From Alphaproteobacteria bacterium (GTDB lineage Bacteria > Pseudomonadota > Alphaproteobacteria > UBA11222): a stretch of DNA of 9,278 bases. The position numbers and the translations under genes are program-made. The stretch lies in NCBI GenBank assembly GCA_003454415.1, contig DMKG01000112.1, positions 981 through 10,258 on the forward strand, given 5' to 3'. Below the pieces are notes generated by a model. It did not search any database. It was not told where the DNA came from and saw nothing but the letters and a program-made list of their open reading frames with translations. Shown here one piece after another: positions 1 to 7,693 of the stretch. How positions within the stretch are numbered: position 1 is the stretch's first letter; each line of letters starts with the position of its first letter.

Positions 1-617
1 GGCATGATCGCCAGCCCGTCCAGGCCATCGGTCAGATTCACCGCATTCGACGTGCCGACGATGACCAATACCGCGAAAGGCAGATACATCCAGCCCATAT
101 CAATCAGCACGTTTTTAAGAAAGGGAATGGCCAGCATTCCACCATGGGCGGGAGCGGCGATCGTTTCAATCCACCAGACCGCCAGGGCGGCAATGGCGAT
201 TTCAGCGGCAAGCTTGATCCTGCCCGGCACGCCCCTGCTGTTGCGTTTGGTGACTTTGAGATAATCATCGGCAAAGCCCACCAGACCGAACCCGCTTGTC
301 ACCAGCAATGCCGCCCACACATAGCGGTTGGAAAGGGCCGCCCAGAGCAGGGTGCCGGCAATAATCCCCAGCAGGATCATGAACCCGCCCATGGTAGGAG
401 TGCCGGCTTTGGTGAGGATATGGCTTTGCGGGCCATCCTCGCGAATGGGTTGACCCGAAGGCTGCAAACGTTTCAGCAGCCGGATGATTCCAGGCCCGAA
501 AACGAAGGCCAGGAACAGCGCGGTCATCACCGCTCCTCCGGTCCTGAAAGTCAGATACCGGAACAGATTGAGCCCGGCGACATCGTCCGACAATGGATAT
601 AACAGATTATATAGCAT
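1..617 (-). CDS. mraY: MraY, phospho-N-acetylmuramoyl-pentapeptide transferase (3' part beyond the window)
   Basis: Integral membrane enzyme that transfers phospho-MurNAc-pentapeptide from UDP to undecaprenyl phosphate, giving lipid I. I translated this frame by hand: 205 complete codons plus two bases before the left edge, beginning MLYNLLYPLSDDVAG. Visible family marks are the KAGTPTMGG motif (residues 70-78), the catalytic Asp pair in FADDYLK (D117, D118), the cytoplasmic KRNSRGVPGR loop (124-133), and NLTDGLDGL (194-202) just before the cut. Hydrophobic helices lie near residues 24-45, 79-95, 100-116, 136-150 and 178-190. The family is usually about 360 residues, so roughly 155 are missing to the left. 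The ATG at 617 is preceded by GGTGAAGGG about 5 nt upstream and lies 21 nt after the murF stop, so it is the seventh gene of the operon. No defect is seen in the visible part. Confidence 0.96.
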   Translation of the reverse strand, partial: MLYNLLYPLSDDVAGLNLFRYLTFRTGGAVMTALFLAFVFGPGIIRLLKRLQPSGQPIREDGPQSHILTKAGTPTMGGFMILLGIIAGTLLWAALSNRYVWAALLVTSGFGLVGFADDYLKVTKRNSRGVPGRIKLAAEIAIAALAVWWIETIAAPAHGGMLAIPFLKNVLIDMGWMYLPFAVLVIVGTSNAVNLTDGLDGLAIM

Positions 618-638
618 CCCGGCCCTTCACCCCCGCGC

Positions 639-2075
639 TTATGCCGATTTCATAGTGTTTATCTGAAGGTCTGCATCCCCAAGCGCCAGCAGATCCTTAA
701 TGATTTTTCCCATATTACTGCTGTTCGACCCCTTCACCATCACCACATCGCCAGGGCGAAGCGTTTCCCAAAGCGGCGTAACGAGCCCCGCAGAATCCGC
801 TGAATGCGTTCCGCGCAGTTCACGGGGCAGGTTGTCATGAAGGATCTGCATCTCCCGGCCTGCTGTAAATGTGAGGTGAATCCGGCTGTCCGCGATCGCG
901 CCCGCCAGATCCCTGTGATAATTTTTTGCCTCTTCCCCCAGTTCGGCCATATCGCCCAGAACGGCGATCCTGCGTCCGCGCCCTTCGGTCACGTGTCCGG
1001 AAAGATTGTTCAGCGCAGCCAGCATCGATGCAGGATTGGCGTTATAGCTTTCATCTATGAGGGTGAAGACGCCATCTGCGATATGCAGCCGGTGACGCCG
1101 CCCCCTGCCCGCCAGCGGCTTAAGCTCCGCCAGCGCAAGGGCCGCAAGCGCCATATCCGCCCCAAGCGCCTGCACCACAGCGAGAACCGCCAGCGCATTC
1201 ATCGTCCAGTGATTTCCTGCAAGGCCGATCTTGCAGGTCAGCGGCTGGCCGCAAATTTCCGCCAGCACGCAGGAGCATTCCGCGTGATGCACCGCCTTGA
1301 CAAGACGCGCCTCTGCGGCCGGCGAAGCGCCGAAGCCGACGATCCTGCCTGCGCCTGCTTCACGGGAACGGCGGGCCAGCAAATCGAAGAACGGATTGTC
1401 CTGATTGATGACCGCAACACCGCCCGGCGTAAGCCCTGAAAAGATCTCCGCCTTCGCTTCCGCAATAGCGGTCAGGGATTCAAAATTCCCGATATGCGCC
1501 GGTGCGATGGTGGTCACGATCGCCGCATGGGGGCGAACGATTTTTGTCAGCGGGGTGATCTCTCCCGCATGGTTCATCCCAATCTCGAACACGCCGAATT
1601 GCGTTTCACGGGGCATGCGCGCCAGGCTCAGCGGCACGCCCCACTGATTATTGTAGGAGGCCTGCGACGCATGGGTCATACCCTGCCGGGCGAAAGCGGC
1701 GCGCAACATTTCCTTGGTGCCGGTTTTTCCTGCGCTGCCGGTCACGGCCACAATCCGTGCGGCGCTGCGCGCGCGCGCCGCCGCCCCCAGCGCCTCCAGC
1801 GCCGCCTGCGTATCGCGCACCATCAGTAATGGCGCCTCCTGCGCCACGCCCTCCGGCACATGGTCGACCATCGCCGCCGCCGCGCCTTTTTTCAGCGCAT
1901 CCGCCACATAAGCGTGCCCATCGCCGGAATCGCCCCGAATCGCCACAAACAAAGCGCCTCTTGTGATGCTGCGGCTGTCAATCGAAACATCATGCGCCTG
2001 CCAGCGTCCGGAACTGTGTCCGGCGCATGCCGCCGCCGCCGCTTCGGAATCCCAGAGCGGTTCAACCGCTTCCAT
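639..2075 (-). CDS. murF: MurF, UDP-MurNAc-tripeptide:D-Ala-D-Ala ligase
   Basis: Cytoplasmic ATP-dependent ligase that adds D-alanyl-D-alanine to UDP-MurNAc-tripeptide, completing the pentapeptide. The product is 478 aa, normal for MurF. The N-terminal substrate domain spans about 1-105. The ATP-binding P-loop GSAGKTGTK is at 113-121 and EIGMNHAGEI at 165-174 in the central Mur ligase domain. The C-terminal domain holds DESYNANPAS (341-350), LGDMAELG (373-380) and VKGSNSSNMGKII (447-459). The frame is open back to 2129, but the ATG at 2075 is preferred: GGAAGGAG sits 6 nt before it, and the upstream residues (MTPWKYGGCW...) look unlike a MurF N-terminus. This start overlaps the murE end by 14 nt, which suggests translational coupling. 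The product is passed to MraY, encoded next. Confidence 0.96.
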   Translation of the reverse strand: MEAVEPLWDSEAAAAACAGHSSGRWQAHDVSIDSRSITRGALFVAIRGDSGDGHAYVADALKKGAAAAMVDHVPEGVAQEAPLLMVRDTQAALEALGAAARARSAARIVAVTGSAGKTGTKEMLRAAFARQGMTHASQASYNNQWGVPLSLARMPRETQFGVFEIGMNHAGEITPLTKIVRPHAAIVTTIAPAHIGNFESLTAIAEAKAEIFSGLTPGGVAVINQDNPFFDLLARRSREAGAGRIVGFGASPAAEARLVKAVHHAECSCVLAEICGQPLTCKIGLAGNHWTMNALAVLAVVQALGADMALAALALAELKPLAGRGRRHRLHIADGVFTLIDESYNANPASMLAALNNLSGHVTEGRGRRIAVLGDMAELGEEAKNYHRDLAGAIADSRIHLTFTAGREMQILHDNLPRELRGTHSADSAGLVTPLWETLRPGDVVMVKGSNSSNMGKIIKDLLALGDADLQINTMKSA

Positions 2076-3567
2076 GACCGGCTCCTTCCGCATCCTTTCC
2101 CAGCAGCCGCCGTACTTCCACGGCGTCATCGAAGGGATAGACCGTTCCAGCTATCTCCTGTCCTGTCTCATGACCCTTGCCCGCCAGAATCAGCATGTCG
2201 TTTGCGGCGAGGCCCTCCACGCCTGCGCGAATGGCTTCCGCGCGGCCGGCGATTTCAGTTGCACGGGGGCAGGCCGCGAGAATTGACGCACGGATTTCCG
2301 CCGGGTCTTCCGAACGGGGATTGTCATCGGTGACGATGACATGATCGGCGAGCTCCTGGGCCACGGCTCCCATCAGCGGCCGCTTGCCGCGGTCCCGTTC
2401 GCCCCCGCAGCCAAACAGGACATGCAGCCTGCCGCCGCAGAAGGGGCGCACCGCCTCCAGCACCGTGCGCAGAGCTTCGGGCGTATGGGCGTAATCCACC
2501 AGCACCGTCGCGCCCGGGACTGTATGACCCGCAACCTGCATCCTTCCGGGAACGCCCTGCAATTCGGGCAGCACGCCAAAGACATCGTCGGGATCTTCTC
2601 CGCAACCAATGACCAGGGCGGCGGCGAACAACGTATTCATGGCCTGGAAACGGCCGATGAGGGGGAGGGCCACTTCCCATTGCCGCTCGCCATAGGCAAG
2701 GCGCAGGCGCTGGCCTTTCCCGTGGGGTTCAGAACGCACGATTCGCAAATCGCCATAGCGGCCCCCAACAGAGATGATACTGTGCCCGCGCGCCCAGCTC
2801 ACCGCCTCGGCCTCGGAATAGCTGGCGTCCTCACGGTTCAGCACGGCCACCCCGCCCGGCCGCAGCACTTCGCCGAACAGACGCAGCTTTGCATACATAT
2901 AGGAGGCGGCGTCTTCATGGTAATCCAGGTGATCGCGGGTGATGTTGGTCAAAGCCGCTGCCGCCAGGCGAACGCCATCCAGACGGTATTGCGCCAGCCC
3001 ATGACTGGAAGCCTCCAGCGATACATGGGTGACGCCCGCATGGGCGAGCCGGGCCAATACCGGGTGCAGAATTTCCGGAGGCGGCGTAGTGTGCGTATGC
3101 CCCTCTCTTGCGGGAGAGGCTTCCGGTTGATTCCCCCTTACCCCCAGAGTGCCGACACTGGCGCTGCGGCGCCCGAGCAGCGTCCATATCTGACGGCAGA
3201 ATTCCGCAACCGAGGTTTTGCCATTCGTACCCGTGACGGCGGCGATATGTTCCGGCTGCGCCCCGTAAAACCGCGCGACGAGTTCCGCGTAACGGCGGCG
3301 CGGATTGGGATCCGAGAGCAGTAATACTTCACGATCCGCATATTCTTTTCTGCACTTCGCCGCCACCGCGGATGAAAGCAGAACCACCCGGGCGCCCCTT
3401 CTGCAGGCTTCCGGAATATATTGCGCGCCATCGGACTGCGCGCCGGAAAATGCGCCAAACACATATCCTGGCTTCACTTCGCGGCTATCAGCCGTGAGGC
3501 CCGTAATCTCCAGCATGGGGTCCATGTTTTCCAGTGAGAGCGAACCTAAAAGTTCCGCCGCGCGCAT
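2062..3567 (-). CDS. murE: MurE, UDP-MurNAc-L-Ala-D-Glu:meso-diaminopimelate ligase
   Basis: Cytoplasmic Mur ligase adding the third stem-peptide residue. The product is 501 aa. Visible features are the N-terminal uridine-nucleotide domain (about 1-105, with LTADSREVKPG at 24-34), P-loop GTNGKTS (113-119), HTTPPP (159-164), LEASSHGL (184-191), and the lysine expected to be carbamylated in YAKLRLFG (K227). The C-terminal domain has VDYAHTPEAL (357-366), FGCGGERDRGKRPLMG (385-400), DDNPRSEDP (414-422) and GKGHE (463-467). In this family DNPR marks meso-diaminopimelate as substrate, whereas lysine-adding MurE has other residues there. The frame is open to 3609, but the ATG at 3567 aligns with normal MurE N-termini (MRAAELLGSL) and lies 4 nt after the ftsI stop. 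Its Shine-Dalgarno sequence is weak (AGG about 10 nt upstream), which fits coupling to ftsI translation. Confidence 0.96.
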   Translation of the reverse strand: MRAAELLGSLSLENMDPMLEITGLTADSREVKPGYVFGAFSGAQSDGAQYIPEACRRGARVVLLSSAVAAKCRKEYADREVLLLSDPNPRRRYAELVARFYGAQPEHIAAVTGTNGKTSVAEFCRQIWTLLGRRSASVGTLGVRGNQPEASPAREGHTHTTPPPEILHPVLARLAHAGVTHVSLEASSHGLAQYRLDGVRLAAAALTNITRDHLDYHEDAASYMYAKLRLFGEVLRPGGVAVLNREDASYSEAEAVSWARGHSIISVGGRYGDLRIVRSEPHGKGQRLRLAYGERQWEVALPLIGRFQAMNTLFAAALVIGCGEDPDDVFGVLPELQGVPGRMQVAGHTVPGATVLVDYAHTPEALRTVLEAVRPFCGGRLHVLFGCGGERDRGKRPLMGAVAQELADHVIVTDDNPRSEDPAEIRASILAACPRATEIAGRAEAIRAGVEGLAANDMLILAGKGHETGQEIAGTVYPFDDAVEVRRLLGKDAEGAGHGSG

Positions 3568-3571
3568 GGGT

Positions 3572-5296
3572 TTAATGCCTGTTTCCAAAAGCCGCGAGCT
3601 GCACCCCATCCTGTTCTACTGGCCGCGGGGCAACCCCCAGCATCGGCGCAATCCGGCGCACGATCGCGCCCGCGGCTGGCGCCGCCGTCCAGCCGGCAGT
3701 CGCATAGTTGTAGGTCTCCTTTATACCTTTCGGCTCGTCCAGCATGACAAAAATCAGATAACGGGGATTCGAGGCCGGGAACACGCCGATAAAGGAGGAG
3801 ATCCGCGCGTCCTTACGGTAGACGCCCGAGCGCTGTTTATCCGCGGTGCCGGTTTTACCCGCAATTTCATAACCCGGCACATCCGCCTGCTTGCCCGTCC
3901 CTTCAGGCGAACCCACCACCAGCCGCATCAGATAACGCATCTGCCGGCTGGTGCGTTCGGATACGACCCTCTCTCCCAGGACAACTGGTTCGGACTCCGG
4001 GCGGCGCAACAGGGTGGGGCGCACCAGCAGGCCGCCATTCACCAGAGACGAAACCCCAACCCCAAGCTGCAATGGGCTTACGGCAATCCCGTGCCCGAAA
4101 GAGACGGTCATGGTGCTGATATCCGGCCAGGGACGGGGCCAGCTTGGGTTGCCGAGCTCGCCCAACTCGAAATCGGGTTTGCGCATCATCCCAAGCTTGT
4201 CCAGAAATTCCTGCTGCCCCTTGCCGCCTACCTGCAGGGCCATTTTCGCCGCGCCGATGTTGGAGGAATACAAAAAGATTTCCGTCAGCGACATGGGACG
4301 GCGTTTGGCGTGGTAATCGCTGATCGTAAACCGTGAAATTCTGATCGGATCCGTGGTTTCATACATATCGTTAAGCCCCGAAAGCCCTGAATCCAGGGTC
4401 ATCGCAGCTGTAAAAATCTTGAATGTTGATCCCATTTCATAGGTGCCAAGGGTCACCCTGTTGAACTGGGCCTCGCTTTTATTGTGCTTTTTTCCATTGG
4501 GATCGAAATCAGGCAGTGACGCAAGGGCCAGAACTTCACCATTATTGACATCCATCACAAGACCGGCGGCGCCGATGGCGCTGAATTTTGTGACCGAGCG
4601 CAACATCTCATCGCGCAACGCATGCTGCACGCGCAGGTCAAGAGACAGCCGCAAGGCCTCTCCCCCCAGACTGAGACGGGAATCCATGGCGCGCTCGATA
4701 CCCATCAGTCCATGATTGTCGATATCCACATAGCCAACAGCATGGGCTGCAAGATTTTCCTGCGGATAGATGCGCCGCATATCGCGTATGAAGCGCAATC
4801 CCGGGATTCCCAGTTCATTGACCGCCTGCTGCTGGCGCGGGGTGAGGTCATTGTAAAGCACCACATAGCGTCTGCGCCCTTCTAGCAACTTGCGCGCGCG
4901 CACGGTGTTCATGGCGGGCAGCACTTCCGACAGGAGTTTCAGCGCCGCTCCGGCGTCAGGCACTTCCGTAGTGTCCGCCTCCAGCGAGGCGGTCTGGAGG
5001 TTCGTCGCAATCACGACGCCGTTCCTGTCAACAATATCCGCGCGTTTGAAATGGGCGAGCGCGCTTCCAGGCAGCTGCATCAGCTCATCGTTCTGGCCAT
5101 AGGGCCAGGCCAGCTCCAGAAGCCGGACGGATATAGCCAGAAATGCAAACAGAAACAGAGCGCCCGCCATCAGCAATCTGTTGCGCCCAAGGTCAATCGC
5201 CCGGTTAATGCGTCCCGACAGCCAGGGCTGCACTTCCAGCCTCACCATATGTCTGGGCACATGCACACGGCGTTTTGAATGTTGCGCGCCAGACAT
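3572..5296 (-). CDS. ftsI: FtsI (PBP3), septal peptidoglycan D,D-transpeptidase
   Basis: Division-specific class B penicillin-binding protein that crosslinks septal peptidoglycan, working with FtsW and activated through FtsQLB-type partners. The product is 574 aa. A basic cytoplasmic N-terminus (about 1-40) precedes one transmembrane segment (about 41-62). The pedestal/dimerisation domain follows (about 80-210, with ADIVDRNGVVIATNL at 86-100), then the transpeptidase domain (about 240-550). All three penicillin-binding motifs are intact: SxxK as STFK (nucleophile S290, K293), SSN (344-346) and KTGT (481-484). The ATG at 5296 shares one base with the ftsL stop (TGATG), and GGAG lies about 8 nt upstream. 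The gene ends 4 nt before murE. Length and motifs are ordinary and there is no sign of damage. Confidence 0.97.
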   Translation of the reverse strand: MSGAQHSKRRVHVPRHMVRLEVQPWLSGRINRAIDLGRNRLLMAGALFLFAFLAISVRLLELAWPYGQNDELMQLPGSALAHFKRADIVDRNGVVIATNLQTASLEADTTEVPDAGAALKLLSEVLPAMNTVRARKLLEGRRRYVVLYNDLTPRQQQAVNELGIPGLRFIRDMRRIYPQENLAAHAVGYVDIDNHGLMGIERAMDSRLSLGGEALRLSLDLRVQHALRDEMLRSVTKFSAIGAAGLVMDVNNGEVLALASLPDFDPNGKKHNKSEAQFNRVTLGTYEMGSTFKIFTAAMTLDSGLSGLNDMYETTDPIRISRFTISDYHAKRRPMSLTEIFLYSSNIGAAKMALQVGGKGQQEFLDKLGMMRKPDFELGELGNPSWPRPWPDISTMTVSFGHGIAVSPLQLGVGVSSLVNGGLLVRPTLLRRPESEPVVLGERVVSERTSRQMRYLMRLVVGSPEGTGKQADVPGYEIAGKTGTADKQRSGVYRKDARISSFIGVFPASNPRYLIFVMLDEPKGIKETYNYATAGWTAAPAAGAIVRRIAPMLGVAPRPVEQDGVQLAAFGNRH

Positions 5297-5715
5297 CAGC
5301 GGCGCTCCATTCTGGCGGCGGCGGGGGATATGGCGAATACCTTGTCTTTCCGCGTTGTCTGTGCGGTGATGGGTTCTTCCATAGACGCTTTCGCCACGGA
5401 CTGCGCCCCGCCCTCAGGATGAGGGACTTCAACCTCCTGACCCCGTACTGGAATGGCTTCAAAATCGACGATCTGCGATACCTGCACCGGCACGAGATCG
5501 AGGTAACGCTCACTCAGCTTTTGCAGACGGCTGGGCCGGTTCAGCGTGCTCCACTCCGCCTGCAGGATGCGGATCGACTCTTTCTCTTGCGCGATAGTGC
5601 TTTTGAGCGTCTCGCCCTCGCGCTCCATATGATCGACTGAATATTTTACATGATAGAGGCCAGCGGAAACACCACACAGCATGATCATGACAAAAATAGT
5701 GATGAAGCGCAGCAT
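5296..5715 (-). CDS. ftsL: FtsL-type cell division protein
   Basis: Small bitopic membrane protein of 139 aa. A hydrophobic segment covers about residues 2-22 with almost no cytoplasmic tail. A predicted periplasmic coiled coil follows (about 27-60, from VDHMEREGETLKS through IRILQAEWSTLNRP), then SRLQKLSERYLDL (62-74), and a tail rich in Pro, Glu and Ala. This layout is that of FtsL, which pairs with FtsB-like proteins through the coiled coil and recruits or activates FtsI. FtsL sequences diverge strongly, so the call rests mainly on topology, size, and position between rsmH and ftsI. The start at 5715 has GAGGGG about 9 nt upstream and lies 13 nt after the rsmH stop. The C-terminal tail after about residue 85 looks poorly conserved and may be flexible. 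Confidence 0.88.
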   Translation of the reverse strand: MLRFITIFVMIMLCGVSAGLYHVKYSVDHMEREGETLKSTIAQEKESIRILQAEWSTLNRPSRLQKLSERYLDLVPVQVSQIVDFEAIPVRGQEVEVPHPEGGAQSVAKASMEEPITAQTTRKDKVFAISPAAARMERR

Positions 5716-5728
5716 CTGATCAGTCCCC

Positions 5729-6772
5729 TCAAGGCTTGTGTGGCGTGAACGGAGCTGGCGCCGGCAAAAACTCCGGCAAGAACGCCTCCGTCAGGGCGGG
5801 CGCGCTGGTTCTGACGGCGGCCCGTAAACGCGCTGAGCGCGCACGCGGATTGGCCCGAAGCTCCCCGGCCCCTGGTTTGCGCGCGCCATTCCACAGTAAT
5901 TTGAAACTGGGCGCCTGAGCGGGGGCCGCTTCCTCCGGCATATGCCGGGACGCGCCTCTGCGGATGCCTGAACGCGACGCCAGAAACAGTTTCACAATGC
6001 GGTCTTCAAGACTGTGAAAGGAGACGACGGCAAGACGTCCTTCCGGCTTCAGGAAATGCTCAGCAGCCATTAACCCACTGGCAAGCTCATGCAATTCGTC
6101 GTTCACATAGATGCGCAACGCCTGAAAGGTGCGGGTTGCGGGATGTTTGCCGCCTGGCGCGGAGCGGGCGCCCGGCGTCTGGGAAACGATCGCAGCCAAT
6201 TGCATCGTACGGGTGATGGCGCCCGTCTCGCGCGACCTGACGATCGCTTTCGCAATGGCCCGGGCCCGCCGCTCCTCGCCATAGTGGTAAATGATATCGG
6301 CCAACTCCCCAGCGGAAAGATTATTCACCACGTCCGCCGCGCTGGGCCCGTTTCCTCCCATCCGCATGTCCAGGGGGCCATCCTGCTGGAAAGAGAAGCC
6401 GCGCTCTGCCTGGTCCAGCTGCATGGAGGAAACGCCTATATCGAACATGAAGCCGTCCGCCGCCGTTAATCCCGCGCGCGGCAGGGCCTGCTCCAGCTCG
6501 CTGAATTTCGCAGTGAGAAGCTGGAACCGTCCGGGAAACTCCCTGACGAGGGATTGCCCGTAAGACGCAGCCCCAGGGTCGCGATCCGCGGCGATAATTC
6601 GGCAGTCCGCCTGCTGCAACAACTGGCGGCTGTAACCACCCGCGCCAAAAGTGCCGTCGACATAGACCCCTCCGTCCCGGGCGTCCATAACGCCGGCGAC
6701 CTCCTGCAGCATCACCGGAAGATGCGGGGCGCGGCCGCCAGAGCCTGTATGGGTTTTGGGTGAGGTATTCAT
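5729..6772 (-). CDS. rsmH: RsmH (MraW), 16S rRNA m4C1402 N4-methyltransferase
   Basis: SAM-dependent enzyme that methylates the N4 of C1402 in 16S rRNA, in the decoding centre. The product is 347 aa. Motifs seen: HLPVML (17-22), SAM-binding VDGTFGAGGYS (38-48), AADRDP (61-66), DIGVSSMQLDQAERGFSF (111-128), PLDMRM (133-138), HPATRTFQALRIYVNDEL (210-227), VSFHSLEDRIVK (250-261) and NPRARSARLR (308-317). The last ~25 residues are a Pro/Ala/Phe-rich tail past the conserved core. The frame is open to 6838, but ATG 6772 is chosen because it gives the normal N-terminus, forms a 4-nt ATGA overlap with the mraZ stop, and follows GGTGGCGAGG. It is the second gene of the cluster in the usual order. Confidence 0.96.
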   Translation of the reverse strand: MNTSPKTHTGSGGRAPHLPVMLQEVAGVMDARDGGVYVDGTFGAGGYSRQLLQQADCRIIAADRDPGAASYGQSLVREFPGRFQLLTAKFSELEQALPRAGLTAADGFMFDIGVSSMQLDQAERGFSFQQDGPLDMRMGGNGPSAADVVNNLSAGELADIIYHYGEERRARAIAKAIVRSRETGAITRTMQLAAIVSQTPGARSAPGGKHPATRTFQALRIYVNDELHELASGLMAAEHFLKPEGRLAVVSFHSLEDRIVKLFLASRSGIRRGASRHMPEEAAPAQAPSFKLLWNGARKPGAGELRANPRARSARLRAAVRTSAPALTEAFLPEFLPAPAPFTPHKP

Positions 6773-7266
6773 GCCTCGCCACCTGACGTCATATTTACGG
6801 CGTGAGTATGACCAGCCGCCATTTCCGGAGTGACCCAACTTGCACGTTCCGCAAGCGCGCGTTCACGCAGACGGACCTTCTCCTCCTCGAATAAAGCGGG
6901 CGACCACATGCTGAAATACAACCCCTGGCCGACAAAGGCGATATCCTCTTCGATCCGGGCATGCGCCAGCAGTTCGGCCGGCAGAACGATCCTGCCATCC
7001 GTATCCGGGATCATTTCCACGGCCTGCGAAAAGACCAGCGTCGGATACGCCTCGACCATGCCGGAGAATGCGCCAAGCGCATTCTGCCGCTCCATGAAAG
7101 CCTGCATCAGTTTAGGGGTTACCCCCTGCAGCCAGGGGCCCAGCAGCGACGGAAAACAGATGAAGCTCTTGTCTCCGTTCAGCAGCAGCGCACGGTATTG
7201 GGCCGGCACCGAAACCCGGCCCTTCTTATCGACTCTGTGCAGGGAATAAGACAAAAACCCAGCCAT
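6769..7266 (-). CDS. mraZ: MraZ, SpoVT/AbrB-fold DNA-binding regulator of the dcw operon
   Basis: Transcriptional regulator at the head of dcw clusters; in Escherichia coli it represses its own operon. The product is 165 aa from ATG 7266. It contains the two tandem AbrB-like half-domains typical of MraZ: RVDKKGRVSVPAQYR (11-25) and DTDGRIVLPAELL (88-100), each with the DxxGR core of the DNA-binding surface. The family is about 140-165 aa, so the length is normal. An in-frame ATG at 7290 would add MADRGVGG. I prefer 7266 because MAGFLSYSLHRVDKKGRV aligns with family N-termini from its first residue. Neither start has a strong Shine-Dalgarno sequence (GGGGCGTGGG before 7266). The gene ends in a 4-nt overlap with rsmH. 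The leader upstream carries the candidate promoter and operator sites listed separately. Confidence 0.93.
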   Translation of the reverse strand: MAGFLSYSLHRVDKKGRVSVPAQYRALLLNGDKSFICFPSLLGPWLQGVTPKLMQAFMERQNALGAFSGMVEAYPTLVFSQAVEMIPDTDGRIVLPAELLAHARIEEDIAFVGQGLYFSMWSPALFEEEKVRLRERALAERASWVTPEMAAGHTHAVNMTSGGEA

Positions 7267-7328
7267 ACCGCCCACGCCCCTATCTGCCATTTGCCAGGTC
7301 GGGCCGTGTTCATGGGCTGTTTGCGGAT

Positions 7329-7346
7329 TAATTCAAATTTGAATTA
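7329..7346. promoter_or_regulatory. Perfect 18-bp palindrome in the mraZ leader
   Basis: TAATTCAAATTTGAATTA is identical to its own reverse complement across all 18 positions. It lies 62 nt upstream of the mraZ ATG at 7266, inside the presumed leader. A perfect palindrome of this length without a loop is typical of a site for a dimeric helix-turn-helix regulator rather than of an RNA hairpin. The regulator cannot be named from the sequence. Confidence 0.4.
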
Positions 7347-7361
7347 GAGCGGGGATAACTT

Positions 7362-7404
7362 CCCGGCGTCCCTGCAAAAAACTTTCCCCACACGCCCCGA
7401 GATG
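7362..7404 (-). promoter_or_regulatory. G-rich repeats resembling MraZ binding sites
   Basis: On the minus strand this stretch reads CTCGGGGCGTGTGGGG, then AAAGTTTTTTGCAGGGACG, then CCGGGAAG. It has GGGG runs 9 nt apart, followed by two GGGA units 8 nt apart. E. coli MraZ recognises tandem TGGG-type repeats spaced about 10 bp apart next to the operon promoter. Here the TGTGGGG unit fits well and the rest are degenerate, just downstream of the candidate promoter. Autoregulation is an inference from position and family knowledge. Confidence 0.3.
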
Positions 7405-7414
7405 GGCATTTCTG

Positions 7415-7444
7415 GGTATATCATGGATTTTCCATGGAGTTCAA
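7415..7444 (-). promoter_or_regulatory. Candidate sigma-70 promoter for the mraZ-led operon
   Basis: Read on the minus strand, TTGAAC (7439-7444) and TATACC (7415-7420) are separated by 18 nt; each matches four of six consensus bases. Transcription would begin near 7408, giving a leader of roughly 140 nt before the mraZ ATG at 7266. The leader would contain the G-rich and palindromic sites below. This is a pattern match only, and other weak matches exist in this AT-rich region. Confidence 0.35.
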
Positions 7445-7687
7445 TGGGTAAATTACGGGAAACTGCCCGTTTCATCTGTCTTTTCTCGAGCAGATCACAC
7501 CCTTGTCCTCCAAATTCCTTCCACCTCTCCCTTCGAGAAGGCATCTTCTCACCCCTTATATTTTTTAAAATGGCCTCCGTATACCAACAGGCGCAATACA
7601 TATATTAGCCGATCACAATGATTAATTAAATATCCATCACAACATTTCCTGAATTATTACAGCATAAATAATATAAACAAAGCAATC

Positions 7688-7693
7688 TATAAT
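7688..7693 (+). promoter_or_regulatory. Candidate -10 box upstream of the histidine kinase gene
   Basis: TATAAT occurs exactly here, 150 nt before the kinase ATG. No recognisable -35 hexamer sits 16-18 nt upstream, and the area is so AT-rich that such a match is expected by chance. It is listed as the best single candidate only. Confidence 0.2.

Noticed and set aside
804..1439. Plus-strand frame of 211 codons opposite murF
   Set aside because: It is antisense to the intact murF catalytic region, and its translation shows no family features.
2341..4336. Long plus-strand open frames (327 aa at 2341-3324, 343 aa at 3305-4336) opposite murE and ftsI
   Set aside because: They lie wholly antisense to strongly recognised genes, have low-complexity Arg/Pro/His-rich translations without domains, and reflect the GC-rich codon use of the real genes.
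7350..7392. Two DnaA-box-like nonamers (TTATCCCCG on the minus strand at 7350-7358, TTCCCCACA on the plus strand at 7384-7392)
   Set aside because: Each has two mismatches to TTATNCACA-type consensus, and they overlap the G-rich motifs better explained as MraZ-type sites; there is no array or other origin feature.
7535..7566. Inverted repeat GAGAAG/CTTCTC followed by TTTTTT as an intrinsic terminator on the plus strand
   Set aside because: The T run begins 10 nt after a short 6-bp stem, and no plus-strand gene lies upstream to terminate.
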